Source: Paenibacillus sp. FSL R10-2782
GTDB taxonomy: Bacteria; Bacillota; Bacilli; Paenibacillales; Paenibacillaceae
Direction: 5' to 3'
Length of the DNA: 64,000 bases
Assembly: GCF_038592985.1 (NCBI RefSeq)
Contig: NZ_CP151951.1
Location: 3,091,001-3,155,000, forward strand
Part shown: positions 15,465-24,258 of the stretch, in pieces
Numbering within the stretch: the stretch's first letter is position 1
How the letters are laid out: each line of letters starts with the position of its first letter
Program-made: the position numbers and the translations under genes
The notes under the pieces: model-generated
Told to the model about the DNA's origin: nothing
The model's input: the letters and a program-made list of their open reading frames with translations, nothing else
Database searches by the model: none

Positions 15465-16475
15465 TTATTGACTCATGAGCTGTCGTTGTACCCTCAGACT
15501 ATCGCCACGCCCCATATCGACTTCAAACCCCGCTCCACGGATGCGCAGCTCCAGGCAATGTCGACATTGGGCAGATTCATCACCCAAGCATATTTTATTT
15601 TCATAAATAGCATACTTCGGCCTCACCCCGAGTGGTGATAAATTAGGCATAACTACATTCGCTCCCGCCTGTAGCGCCTTCTCCCGACCTTGGGGATGAA
15701 TCGTTCCCATCGCTGTCGATGCTGGAATAAGCGCATCTGGAACGACTAACCGGGACAACGAAACAATATCCAGCGCCTTTTCCATGCTTCCCTGACTGGC
15801 ATCCCGGAGCGGCGTGTTGCTATGCGGTAAAAACGGGCCAATCCCGATCATATCAGGCGATAGACTGTGTAGATAGACCAAATCGTCTGCCAAATCACTG
15901 TTCGTTTGTCCTGGTAAACCAACCATACATCCAGCCCCGATCTGAAATCCGATTCGCTGCAAGGCCAGCAGACGACTCCTCCTGCTTTCTATCGTCATCG
16001 TCGGATGTAGCTTAGCGTACAAACGTGGTGAAGCCGTCTCATGCCGCAGCAAAAAGCGGTCCGCCCCCGCCTCGTATAATAGCGCATAGGTTTCATCATC
16101 CCGCTCACCAATGGACAGTGTAACGGCCACATCGGTAAAACGCCTTTTGATCTCCCGAATCAGTTTCTCCAGCCGGGCTGCTGTGAACCAGTAATCTTCG
16201 CCACTTTGCAGGACAAAGGTCCGATATCCCAGCTCATACCCCTCCGCGCAACAGGACAAAATTTCTTCCGGTCGTAAACGATAGCGATCCGCCTGTTTAT
16301 TCGAGGCCCGTAGCCCGCAATACATGCAGTCCTGACGACATATGCTGGAGAACTCAATTAATCCACGTAAAAAAACACCTTTACCGTAACGCTCCATTTT
16401 GATGCGAGCTGCCAATTTTCGTAACTGCGCCCGCACCGTTGGCTCTTCCTCCAGACGTGCCAACAGCTCCATCAT
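15465..16475 (-). CDS. hydE: [FeFe]-hydrogenase maturase HydE (5' end uncertain)
   Basis: Radical SAM enzyme that acts on the HydG synthon. The SAM cluster is C46, C50 and C53 of the 336-residue frame (SSICRQDCMYCGLR). The optional second cluster motif, CLGDESAQCRHC, is also conserved. The first ATG in frame (16475) has no ribosome site. HydE-like coding clearly continues upstream (TDELLLRLADGKEWTHTE) to a TGA at 16535-16533. A well-placed GAGGGA site instead serves ATG 16536, which is one base out of frame. So the 5' end is either frameshifted (natural or a sequence error), or translation begins at a non-standard codon such as CTG. Confidence 0.9.
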   Translation of the reverse strand: MMELLARLEEEPTVRAQLRKLAARIKMERYGKGVFLRGLIEFSSICRQDCMYCGLRASNKQADRYRLRPEEILSCCAEGYELGYRTFVLQSGEDYWFTAARLEKLIREIKRRFTDVAVTLSIGERDDETYALLYEAGADRFLLRHETASPRLYAKLHPTMTIESRRSRLLALQRIGFQIGAGCMVGLPGQTNSDLADDLVYLHSLSPDMIGIGPFLPHSNTPLRDASQGSMEKALDIVSLSRLVVPDALIPASTAMGTIHPQGREKALQAGANVVMPNLSPLGVRPKYAIYENKICLGDESAQCRHCLELRIRGAGFEVDMGRGDSLRVQRQLMSQ

Positions 16476-16596
16476 TTCCGTATGCGTCCATTCCTTGCCG
16501 TCAGCCAGACGCAGTAATAATTCGTCCGTGACTCATCCCTTCTTCCCTCGTCCATCTGGACTCCACGTCGTCAGCAGCTTGTACCGTACATGTATT

Positions 16597-16639
16597 ATTC
16601 TAGCAACATCAGAGGGAATAGAACGTGACTAGCTTCACA
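16597..16639 (-). promoter_or_regulatory. FNR-like box and -10 of the hydE-hydG operon
   Basis: On the minus strand TGTGA-AGCTAG-TCACG (16639-16624) matches the Fnr consensus TGTGA-N6-TCACA with one mismatch. The -10 TAGAAT (16602-16597) begins 29.5 bases after the box centre, the class II geometry seen also at 5413-5455. The two ends of the hydrogenase cluster therefore appear to share anaerobic activation. Confidence 0.62.
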
Positions 16640-16703
16640 AAAAATCCCATTTTCTGAATATAAGCTCCAACTTCTGCCGCAAAAAATACATATTTACCGC
16701 AAC

Positions 16704-16745
16704 AAAAAAAGCTGTTTTTCCTTTAATGGAAGAAACAGCTTCTGA
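16704..16745 (-). terminator. Terminator of the phosphatase remnant
   Basis: AAGCTGTTTCTTCC / GGAAAAACAGCTT hairpin followed, on the minus strand, by TTTTTTTGTTG. It would have ended the gene whose remnant lies at 16757-17017, and it also insulates hydE from the upstream operon. Confidence 0.8.
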
Positions 16746-16756
16746 TCAAGCTTATT

Positions 16757-17017
16757 ATTGAATTAAATCAACCGCCTGCTGCGGTACAAAATAATCTACG
16801 CCGTTATAAACGACAACACCGTTCATTGCTGAATTTTCACCATTCAGCATGACGATATTTTTGTATACCATGACCACCTGTATTCCAGCCAATATTTGCG
16901 CGTTTGCTAATGATCGGTCCGACTGCATAGTTCATGCTGCCTTCTTTGGCATCTTTGATCGTTTTTTCTTCCTCATCCGGTCTAACTATATTAAAGATGC
17001 TCTCTGAAGTATTGGTC
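16757..17017 (-). pseudogene. Remnant of an alkaline-phosphatase-like gene
   Basis: Minus-strand codons read EEKTIKDAKEGSMNYAVGP, then ISKRANIGWNTGGHG, which resembles the C-terminal metal-site region of bacterial alkaline phosphatases (RANIGWTTGGHTG). The frame then breaks. A second frame gives MVYKNIVMLNGE and VDYFVPQQAVDLIQ before a TAA at about 16757, which resembles the stalk-like C-terminal tail. The 5' two-thirds of the gene is missing, the fragment abuts the amidohydrolase stop at 17018, and a terminator follows. Truncated and frameshifted, it is not functional. The family call comes from the short GWNTGGH motif and is moderate. Confidence 0.55.
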
Positions 17018-18157
17018 TCACTCTAATTGCCCCTGAATTACCGATACAATACTTTCACGCAGTGCTTTGGCGTTTTGTGACTTATATGGATCAGCATTAA
17101 AAAGGATTGCATCTGCTGTGTAGTTTTCTTTTATACGTCCCAATCTGTCCCCATATCCCAAAATTTCAGCGGCGAACTCCGTGGCAGCCTGCCAAGCCTC
17201 TTTTCGAGTTAATCCACAGTCTATGAGTATGTCTAATTCCTCAAGGTTGCGTCCATGTAACGAAGGTGTGACAAAATCTGTACCGAACGCAATTCGTACG
17301 CCTGCTCTTTTGGCATAGTTAACGGCTTTAGGGTGGGCTTCGGCGGCACGGGCGGCGCGATCACAAATTTCCCTGTCGAGTGAAAGAACTCCAGACGGGT
17401 CTGCAGCAATACGATAGATGGAAGCAGTAGGCACAAAGACTGTCCTGGATTGCGCAAGCTGGTTGGCTTGATCCTCGGTCAAATACATTCCATGCTCTAT
17501 TGATTCCACGCCAGCGTCAATAGACCAGTCCACAGTAGGTCCGCCCCAGGTATGAACCATGACTTTAATGTTGCGTGCATGGGCGCTACGCACAATAAAA
17601 GAGAATTCTTCCTCAGAAAAAATCGGGTTCAGCACTGTATCTGGTGACGATCCTAGTCCCCCTGTTGCAAGAATTTTAATCCAGCTTGCCCCGGAATCAA
17701 TAATTTCTGTTACCCGCCGTTCCAAATGCTTAAGACCCCGTGCATCTCCGGCTCCAAGCATATCACCACAGGTGTAAACTCTTAAAGGCTGGCTATAATG
17801 CTGACCTATATGCTTCACCGTACTTGGCAAAAGCCCCCCTGCATCACGCACTGAAGTCACTCCAGCCTGGAAGGTGGCCTCAAAGGCTTGCGCCTGCATC
17901 ACTTCGATCTCCAGTTTATCCCGCTTCTCCTGGTCAGCATGATCAAAATCCGTCCATGCCAAATGCGTATGAAGGTCAATTACGCCGGGGCTAATCCATA
18001 AGTCGCCATCTGGGCTATTTTGTTGGGCGTATGGAGATACGGACTCTGCAATGGACGAAAAACGACCATTAGTGATTGTTATATCGAATCGTTTCCCAAC
18101 AATCCCCGCCACAAATATATTTTTGTAGGTTAACTCTTTTTGAATGTTATTTCCCAA
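17018..18157 (-). CDS. Metal-dependent amidohydrolase
   Basis: A 379-residue amidohydrolase-superfamily protein (imidazolonepropionase/Xaa-Pro peptidase-like branch), cytoplasmic. The metal ligands are visible: HTHLAW (HxH), the carboxylated-Lys candidate in SWIKILATGG, His in VMVHTWGG, His in SIEHGMY and Asp in FGTDFVTP. TTG 18157 is taken as start because GGGGGA lies 6 bases upstream; this overlaps the aminotransferase stop by 11 bases. It is last in a seven-gene operon with a peptide-type ABC transporter, so it probably hydrolyses the imported compound or a product of it. The substrate is unknown. Confidence 0.85.
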   Translation of the reverse strand: MGNNIQKELTYKNIFVAGIVGKRFDITITNGRFSSIAESVSPYAQQNSPDGDLWISPGVIDLHTHLAWTDFDHADQEKRDKLEIEVMQAQAFEATFQAGVTSVRDAGGLLPSTVKHIGQHYSQPLRVYTCGDMLGAGDARGLKHLERRVTEIIDSGASWIKILATGGLGSSPDTVLNPIFSEEEFSFIVRSAHARNIKVMVHTWGGPTVDWSIDAGVESIEHGMYLTEDQANQLAQSRTVFVPTASIYRIAADPSGVLSLDREICDRAARAAEAHPKAVNYAKRAGVRIAFGTDFVTPSLHGRNLEELDILIDCGLTRKEAWQAATEFAAEILGYGDRLGRIKENYTADAILFNADPYKSQNAKALRESIVSVIQGQLE

Positions 18158-19217
18158 CTTTATTCCCCCAGATTGACCTTTGGGCCGCCAGCGCATGATC
18201 AGGATCTTGATGCATAAGCTCTGCAAGCGTCAGGATGGCTTCTTCGACGCTTTGCTGATTTGCCTTCGCCCCAAAATGGTTAATTCGTAAGAGTTTGTGA
18301 TGCAATTCCCCATCTCCGGGTGCGACAATGCCCAGGGGCTGTTCGATATTGAGATTTCCGCCTTGAGGAATCCGAACCGTTGTAGTCAACGTTGAGTAGC
18401 TGTCTTTGTTACGCTGCCACGGTTCAAGGCCCAAGGCCGTAATGCCAGCAATTGCAGCGGATGTAGTTAAACGATGGCGGCGATTGACCGCTTCCAGACC
18501 TTCTTCTTCAATAAGCTTTAAGGCCTCAATAAGCGCCCGGGCTTCCAAGACAGGGATGTTGGGAGAAACCCGAAAGGGAGTCGCACTATCATGAGAACGC
18601 TTTAGGTCAAGCAAAGACAGAATGGAATTGCGCGGCGCATTTTTGTTGGAGGCCAGAAACTCCCAGCCACGTGAAGAAATCCCCACAGCGCTGATCCCGT
18701 TAGGGCCGGCTAATGCTTTTTGCGCACCCACAGCTACAAAATCAATTCCCCACTCGTCCATCAGCACCGGTTCTCCCCCGATTGCTGAAACCGCATCTAT
18801 CACGGTTATAATATTTGACCGACGCGCAAGCTCCAAAATTTCCTTTGTTGGATTGGAGCCTCCTGTGACCACTTCCGCCTGCACGAAAGAAAGTGCACAT
18901 GGGTTATATCGCTCAATCGCTGCGGCGACTTCATCTACAGTTACCACTTCATCAAAAGATGTTTTGAGCTCGATGACCTCTGCTCCACCACGCGCAAGCC
19001 AGTTACCAAAAATCGTTCCATAGGGACCTGTCACAATGTTTAGAATTGTACGGTCAGGCGCGGCTATGCCTGCTGCTATGGCCTCGATTCCCAGGATCGC
19101 CTCGCCCGGTATGATGACTGGTGATTCTTGAGTGGACAGGAGTTTGGAGAGCAAGTTAGTTAGCGTATCAAACTCCGATATTGTAAGAGGTACAAATCCT
19201 TTATTATTTTGACTCAT
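18147..19217 (-). CDS. Class V PLP-dependent aminotransferase
   Basis: A 356-residue enzyme of the alanine-glyoxylate/serine-pyruvate aminotransferase group. ATG 19217 follows GGAGG; the longer frame from 19328 lies inside the preceding gene. The PLP site is visible as VIDAVSAIGGEPV (Asp to the pyridine nitrogen) and VAVGAQKALAGPNG (Schiff-base Lys). The C-terminal substrate Arg region is LLRINHFG. It overlaps both neighbours' ends, so it is tightly coupled to the transporter. With the amidohydrolase it suggests a pathway that releases and transaminates an amino compound brought in by the permease. Confidence 0.87.
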   Translation of the reverse strand: MSQNNKGFVPLTISEFDTLTNLLSKLLSTQESPVIIPGEAILGIEAIAAGIAAPDRTILNIVTGPYGTIFGNWLARGGAEVIELKTSFDEVVTVDEVAAAIERYNPCALSFVQAEVVTGGSNPTKEILELARRSNIITVIDAVSAIGGEPVLMDEWGIDFVAVGAQKALAGPNGISAVGISSRGWEFLASNKNAPRNSILSLLDLKRSHDSATPFRVSPNIPVLEARALIEALKLIEEEGLEAVNRRHRLTTSAAIAGITALGLEPWQRNKDSYSTLTTTVRIPQGGNLNIEQPLGIVAPGDGELHHKLLRINHFGAKANQQSVEEAILTLAELMHQDPDHALAAQRSIWGNKVGK

Positions 19218-19986
19218 AAATACCTCCTGCAGAATGGGATATTGGCATCTTGGGTACAGCAGACAAAAGCTCACGGCTATAAGCCGTTTCAGGACGAGAA
19301 AAGAATTTCTCCTTGGGGTTGATCTCAACCAGCTTCCCCTGCCGCATTACAGCAACAATATCGCTTATGGCATTTATAACTCCCAGGTCATGAGAGATAA
19401 AAAGCATCGTAAGATTAAGCTCCGATTTGAGTGTGCTCAACAGTTCAAGCATACTCCGTTGTACCGATACATCCAGTGCGCTCGTTGGTTCATCTGCGAT
19501 AAGTATGCTTGGCTCAACACTTAATGCGCGGGCAATCGCTATCCGCTGACGCTGACCGCCGGAAAATTCGTGAGGGAATCTGCCAAGGGCGCTTTCATCG
19601 ATATGAACACGTGCAAGCAGTTCCCTACATCTCTTGTCCACTTGAGTGCGGTCAACAATCTTGTGAAAAAGCAAGGCTTCGGCAAGGATTTGCCTGATCG
19701 TATGCTTTGGATTAAGCGAGGAATCCGGGTTTTGGAAAACCATTTGTATTCTTTTATGCTGCTCCCGGCTCCGTCGCTTGCCCAGTACCTGAGAACCCAG
19801 CATGATCTGGCCCTCATCCGGGGCGATCAGCCCGGCTATTACCCGCGCGAGGGTAGACTTTCCTGAACCCGATTCTCCCACAAGACCAAGCGTGGTACGC
19901 TCCTGCAGCTCCAGGCTTACTTGATCAAGCGCGGTGAACTTACCATAAGCAACCGTTATATTTTCTATCCGCAAGGCTGTTTTCAT
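19204..19986 (-). CDS. ABC transporter ATPase, DppF/OppF-like
   Basis: Second nucleotide-binding subunit of a peptide/nickel-type importer, 260 residues. Walker A GESGSGKS, Q-loop QNPDSSL, signature FSGGQRQRIAIARAL, Walker B ILIADEP and the H-loop ISHD are all present. ATG 19986 overlaps the preceding TGA (TGATG). The final C-terminal domain typical of OppF is short here. It pairs with the ATPase at 19986-20744. Confidence 0.93.
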   Translation of the reverse strand: MKTALRIENITVAYGKFTALDQVSLELQERTTLGLVGESGSGKSTLARVIAGLIAPDEGQIMLGSQVLGKRRSREQHKRIQMVFQNPDSSLNPKHTIRQILAEALLFHKIVDRTQVDKRCRELLARVHIDESALGRFPHEFSGGQRQRIAIARALSVEPSILIADEPTSALDVSVQRSMLELLSTLKSELNLTMLFISHDLGVINAISDIVAVMRQGKLVEINPKEKFFSRPETAYSRELLSAVPKMPISHSAGGIYESK

Positions 19987-20744
19987 CAATCGGCGCTCCT
20001 TTCAAGATCCGGGAGAGGAAGCACTGAGCTTATCAGCATCTGCGTATACCGATTTTGCGGGTTTTGTAAAAGGGGCAAAGTGTCTCCCCGCTCTATGATT
20101 CTTCCCTCTTTCATAACGCAAAGCTTTGAGCACATCGAAGCAGCTACGGCAAGATTGTGCGTAACAAACACCATGGCAAAACCCAACTCCTTTTGAAGAC
20201 GTGAAATAACGTCAAGGATTTGCCGTTGAACCGTGACATCAAGCGCCGTTGTTGGCTCATCACACAGAAGGATGCGCGGCTTGCACGCCAAAGCCATCGC
20301 AATAACAATACGTTGACACTGGCCGCCTGAAAGCTGGCGGGGGTAACGGTCAGTATGCTTTAAGGAATCGGGAAGACCGAGCATTTCAAGCAGTTCCAAA
20401 GCTATTGTACGCGCGACCTTCCGGCTCACCTTCTGCCTGTAGTACACAACCTCGGCAAGCTGCCGGACCACCGGGCAGAGAGGGTCAAGTGCCCTTATCG
20501 GGTCTTGAAAAATCATTGCGCATCTGCCATTGCTCCTAATATTCCCGCCAACCTGTTCAATACCAGAGGGAAGCAGCCCTATGATGGAGCGCAGGGTGAG
20601 CGATTTTCCAGATCCGGATTCCCCCACAAGTCCTATGCTTTCGCCCGCTTCGACTTTAAGACTCACATCGGTGACCAATTTATGATTCGATCGCGTCGCC
20701 AGCGACAAATTTTCCACTTCTAAAATTGGATTCATAGCATTCAT
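19986..20744 (-). CDS. ABC transporter ATPase, DppD/OppD-like
   Basis: A 252-residue ATPase. ATG 20744 is chosen because it overlaps the permease TGA (ATGA) and has GGAG 6 bases upstream; the frame's earlier ATGs lie in the permease gene. Walker A GESGSGKS, signature LSGGQCQRIVIAMAL and Walker B ILLCDEP are present. It is shorter than the usual 320-residue DppD because the C-terminal oligopeptide/nickel domain with its cysteines is lacking, as in compact NikD-like ATPases. Confidence 0.92.
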   Translation of the reverse strand: MNAMNPILEVENLSLATRSNHKLVTDVSLKVEAGESIGLVGESGSGKSLTLRSIIGLLPSGIEQVGGNIRSNGRCAMIFQDPIRALDPLCPVVRQLAEVVYYRQKVSRKVARTIALELLEMLGLPDSLKHTDRYPRQLSGGQCQRIVIAMALACKPRILLCDEPTTALDVTVQRQILDVISRLQKELGFAMVFVTHNLAVAASMCSKLCVMKEGRIIERGDTLPLLQNPQNRYTQMLISSVLPLPDLERSAD

Positions 20745-21607
20745 TTTCTTCTCCATATATCTGCTAGCCCATCGCCCACAAGGGATAAGGCTATCCCCGT
20801 ATATACCACCGCAAAGCCCGGGATGGCTGAAAGCCACCACTTTGTAGATATAAAGGGCTGCCCATCAGAAATCATCGTTCCCCAATCCGGAGTTGGCGGC
20901 GCAATACCGATACCAAGATAGCCTAGCGTAACAATGGCCACCAGCAGAACAGCCATATCCGTCATAAGCACTACCACTGCTTGCGGTAGCACATTCGGCA
21001 GAAGATGGCGCAGTATGATTTTAATATTCGGGATTCCCAGTGTCTTGGCAGCGGCTATCCATTCCTGCTTGCGAAAGGATGCGCTAAGACCCTTGACCAC
21101 ACGAGCGTATACGATCCAGCCAACGAGAGCAAACGTAATATATATCCCCTGTTCACCTGTACCGCTTGCAAACGCCACTATAATGACAATCAAATAAAAA
21201 GGGAACGCAATCAACGTATCGGTCAAAAGCGTGATAACCGTGTCTACCCATTTACCATAATACCCGGCAAGCATTCCCAGAAACACCCCCATACAAAAAG
21301 GAATGATCTCCGCCAGCACCATAATCTTCAAATCAGTCCGTGCGGCATAGATCAGCCGTGTAAATAGATCACGCCCCAGTTGATCGGTTCCCAGCCAGTG
21401 TTCGAAGGACGGAGGTTGTAAAGTTGCCGAAATATTTGGATCAGAAGGCTGGTAGGGACTAATAACCGGTGCCAACACTGCAATGCCTATGAGTAACGCA
21501 AACATAATACTGCCCCATAGAAGAGATGGAGTATTTAGTATTTTTCCCCAAGAGCGGTTGCTATGACCCGCCTTCTGAATCTGAAGATCTAATTGCGTGC
21601 GTTTCAT
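20741..21607 (-). CDS. ABC transporter permease, DppC-like
   Basis: A 288-residue integral membrane subunit with about six helices. The N-terminal DppC family segment is visible (PYQPSDPNI, HWLGTDQLGRDLFTRLIYA). The EAA loop for ATPase contact is WIAAAKTLGIPNIKIILRHLLPN. ATGA overlap with the upstream permease at 21604. Confidence 0.93.
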   Translation of the reverse strand: MKRTQLDLQIQKAGHSNRSWGKILNTPSLLWGSIMFALLIGIAVLAPVISPYQPSDPNISATLQPPSFEHWLGTDQLGRDLFTRLIYAARTDLKIMVLAEIIPFCMGVFLGMLAGYYGKWVDTVITLLTDTLIAFPFYLIVIIVAFASGTGEQGIYITFALVGWIVYARVVKGLSASFRKQEWIAAAKTLGIPNIKIILRHLLPNVLPQAVVVLMTDMAVLLVAIVTLGYLGIGIAPPTPDWGTMISDGQPFISTKWWLSAIPGFAVVYTGIALSLVGDGLADIWRRK

Positions 21608-22599
21608 TGTTCTCCTTTCGTCCTGGGATCAAGATACCCAGAAGCAACCTCAATCACGAAGCCGATGATGACCACAGATAGCGCACAATAAAGAGCAATC
21701 CCCTGTATAACAGGAAAATCCCGGTTTGAAATGGCTGAAAATAACAGGCTTCCGATCCCCTTGAGACCAAAAACCTGTTCAATTACCAACGTGCCGCCCA
21801 TCAGGTAGGCAATGTTTACGCCAAGCAGCATAAGAGCAGGAAGAGCGGAATTGCGCAGGACATGCTTTACCAGTATAACCCTGCCGGGGATTCCCGCTGC
21901 CTTCAAGGTCACAACAAAATCAGATTCCAGCACTTCCAGCATCTGCGCTCTTAAAGAACGAACGAGCGAGGGAATTTGCGACAATCCGACAGTTATCGCA
22001 GGAAGGGCGAGACTGTACAAGATTCCAAGCCAGCCCTCGCCGACTCCCCCAACGGGAAACCAGTGAAGCCGAACGCTAAATACCAGAATCAGTAGCAGTC
22101 CAACCCAAAAAATCGGCATACCGAGCGTTACAGCAGGCAGGATGCGTATCATATGATCAAGCAGTCCGTCTTTATGTGTTGCCGCAAGGGTGGCCAGTAC
22201 CAGCGAAACGATGATGGCAAAAAGACAGGTCATTGCAACGAGCAGCAGCGTCACGGGAGCGCGCTCTGCAATCAATTCTCTTGAAGAAGTCCCAAAAACA
22301 ATCGAAACGCCAGTATCACCTTGTGTAAAGAAATTGTGTACAAAGCCTATAAACTGCTCCCAAAGAGAACGATCCAGCCCCAACCTGTGACGCATGCTCT
22401 CAATAGCCTCAGCTGTGGCGTATTCACCCAGAATCATTTTGGCGGGGTCTCCCGGTACCAGCCTTATGATGAAGAAGACTGCCACCACCACACAAATGAC
22501 TACGGATGCCGCTCTTATCATAGCGCGCACGAGCCATTTGTGTGGGGAAGTAAGATTTGCAGATAATCCGGCAGACTTTTTAAATAAATGGGCCGTCAA
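21604..22599 (-). CDS. ABC transporter permease, DppB-like
   Basis: A 331-residue first permease of the importer. The N-terminal helix is followed by FIIRLVPGDPAKMILG and LGLDRSLWEQF, the DppB signature region; the EAA loop is SDFVVTLKAAGIPGRVILVKH. It is four bases from the binding-protein stop and four-base overlapped with the next gene, so all transport genes are one operon. Confidence 0.93.
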   Translation of the reverse strand: MTAHLFKKSAGLSANLTSPHKWLVRAMIRAASVVICVVVAVFFIIRLVPGDPAKMILGEYATAEAIESMRHRLGLDRSLWEQFIGFVHNFFTQGDTGVSIVFGTSSRELIAERAPVTLLLVAMTCLFAIIVSLVLATLAATHKDGLLDHMIRILPAVTLGMPIFWVGLLLILVFSVRLHWFPVGGVGEGWLGILYSLALPAITVGLSQIPSLVRSLRAQMLEVLESDFVVTLKAAGIPGRVILVKHVLRNSALPALMLLGVNIAYLMGGTLVIEQVFGLKGIGSLLFSAISNRDFPVIQGIALYCALSVVIIGFVIEVASGYLDPRTKGEQ

Positions 22600-22603
22600 G
22601 GAT

Positions 22604-24208
22604 CTAATTACCTTTCACACGTACATCTTCAAAACGAACGCTGTTATTGGGAAGCACGACCAGGCCATCAATGGAAGAACGAACACCTTTCAGAATATCC
22701 GGATAATAAAGCGGGATATAAGGCACCTCATCTGCAAGGATTTGTTGAAGCTTGCCGTAAATTCCCGCACGTTCTTCCCCATCAGGTGTTTTTTGCCCCT
22801 CGTGCAGGAGCTTGGTAACTTCATTGTTCGTGTAATGAGTCCAGTACGACTTGCTAAAGCCTTCCGGGTCTGTCTGGAAAGCGAGGATTGAGTTGGCTTC
22901 TGGAGAATCCGCTTGTCCGCTGTTGATCATTGCCGAAAAGTCATAGGCAAAGAAACGCTCGCGGAATGAGGCCAGCTCAACAGATTCAATTTGAATATCA
23001 ATGCCGATTGTTTTGGCGGCCGCCTGAATAATCTGTGCCTCCTGAGTTCTTGAGTTGTTTCCAGAGGCAATGAGCAATTTTGTAGAAAACCCGTTAGGGA
23101 ACTTTGATTTTGCAAGCTCTGCTTTGGCAGCATTCGTATCAAAGCCGAGCGCTTTAATCGTATCATTCGTGTTGTATGGAATGGCTGGCGGCAAAAGCGA
23201 ATTGGCTGACTTTGCGAAACCAAAGGTAACCGCATTGGTCAATCCATTACGGTCAAGCGCCAACGCCAGCGCACGGCGAACGTGCACATCCGAAAAATGC
23301 TTGTCCAGGGTATTGAAGAACAATTGCTCTGTCACCCAGCTTCCATTGGTCGCCACCTTGGTGTCCGTACCTTGTTTTAATTCATTTACATTTTCAAGAG
23401 CTACAGACTCAATAGCATCAATCGCGCCAGCCTTCAACTGGTTAATCGCTTGGCTGTCATCTTCAATGAGCTTGTAGACAAGTTCATTGATGTAGGGCTT
23501 GCCTTTCTGCCAATAGTATTTATTTTTGCTGAAAGTAAGATCACCGGCAGAATCCCATTTCTTAACGACAAAGGGACCAGTACCGACCGGATTCTTGAAG
23601 AATTCTTTTTCCGAGACACCGCCGAAATCCTTTGGAAGAATACCATTGGAAAAGTTTGATAGTTCAGAAATAAACGGCGTATACGGCGTTTTAAGCTTAA
23701 TTATGAGTGTTTTTTCATCTTTAGCCGAGAGCGAAGCCACCTGTGCCGCTATTGCAAGAGGACCTCCTACATTCAAATGACGCTGAATTGAAAAAACCGC
23801 ATCCTTGGCAGTAACTCCGGTTCCGTTTGAAAATTTCAAGCCATCGCGTAAAACAAAAGTATAGGTTAAACCATCTGTGCTTATACTGTGCGACTCTGCA
23901 AGCCAATCCACAATCTTTCCATCACTGTTAAAGGCGACCAGCGGCTCAAATACTTTGTCGATAGCAAAAGCATTATTGGATGTAATCTGATTATGCAGAT
24001 CAAACGAGGTTACGGAAGCCGGGCGGCCATATGTAAAGGTTCCCCCTTCCACGGGTTGATCATCGGTTTTGCTTGGGTTAGGAGTAGCATTTGTATTTTG
24101 ACCTGTATCATTTTTGGAGCCGGAGCATCCTGCCACGAGAACCAATAAAAGCAATACTAAAGATCCAACCCAAAACGGCTTCCTAAAAGATACAATAAGT
24201 TTGGACAT
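22604..24208 (-). CDS. Peptide/nickel-type solute-binding lipoprotein (family 5)
   Basis: A 534-residue extracytoplasmic binding protein. ATG 24208 is preferred (AAAGGGG 8 bases upstream). The N-terminus is a lipoprotein signal with lipobox LVAGC, then a Gly/Ser/Asn linker. SBP_bac_5 features: GGTFTYGRPASVTSFD near the start, FVLRDGLKFSNGTGVTAKDAVFS in the middle and AKSKFPNGFSTKLLIAS near the end. The ligand is not readable from the sequence; relatives bind peptides, opines, glutathione or nickel chelates. It is the first gene of the operon behind the strong promoter at 24259-24287. Confidence 0.9.
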   Translation of the reverse strand: MSKLIVSFRKPFWVGSLVLLLLVLVAGCSGSKNDTGQNTNATPNPSKTDDQPVEGGTFTYGRPASVTSFDLHNQITSNNAFAIDKVFEPLVAFNSDGKIVDWLAESHSISTDGLTYTFVLRDGLKFSNGTGVTAKDAVFSIQRHLNVGGPLAIAAQVASLSAKDEKTLIIKLKTPYTPFISELSNFSNGILPKDFGGVSEKEFFKNPVGTGPFVVKKWDSAGDLTFSKNKYYWQKGKPYINELVYKLIEDDSQAINQLKAGAIDAIESVALENVNELKQGTDTKVATNGSWVTEQLFFNTLDKHFSDVHVRRALALALDRNGLTNAVTFGFAKSANSLLPPAIPYNTNDTIKALGFDTNAAKAELAKSKFPNGFSTKLLIASGNNSRTQEAQIIQAAAKTIGIDIQIESVELASFRERFFAYDFSAMINSGQADSPEANSILAFQTDPEGFSKSYWTHYTNNEVTKLLHEGQKTPDGEERAGIYGKLQQILADEVPYIPLYYPDILKGVRSSIDGLVVLPNNSVRFEDVRVKGN

Positions 24209-24258
24209 CCCATTTTCCCCTTTTCTCCAATAAAACATATTGTCTTAATATGAATAGT

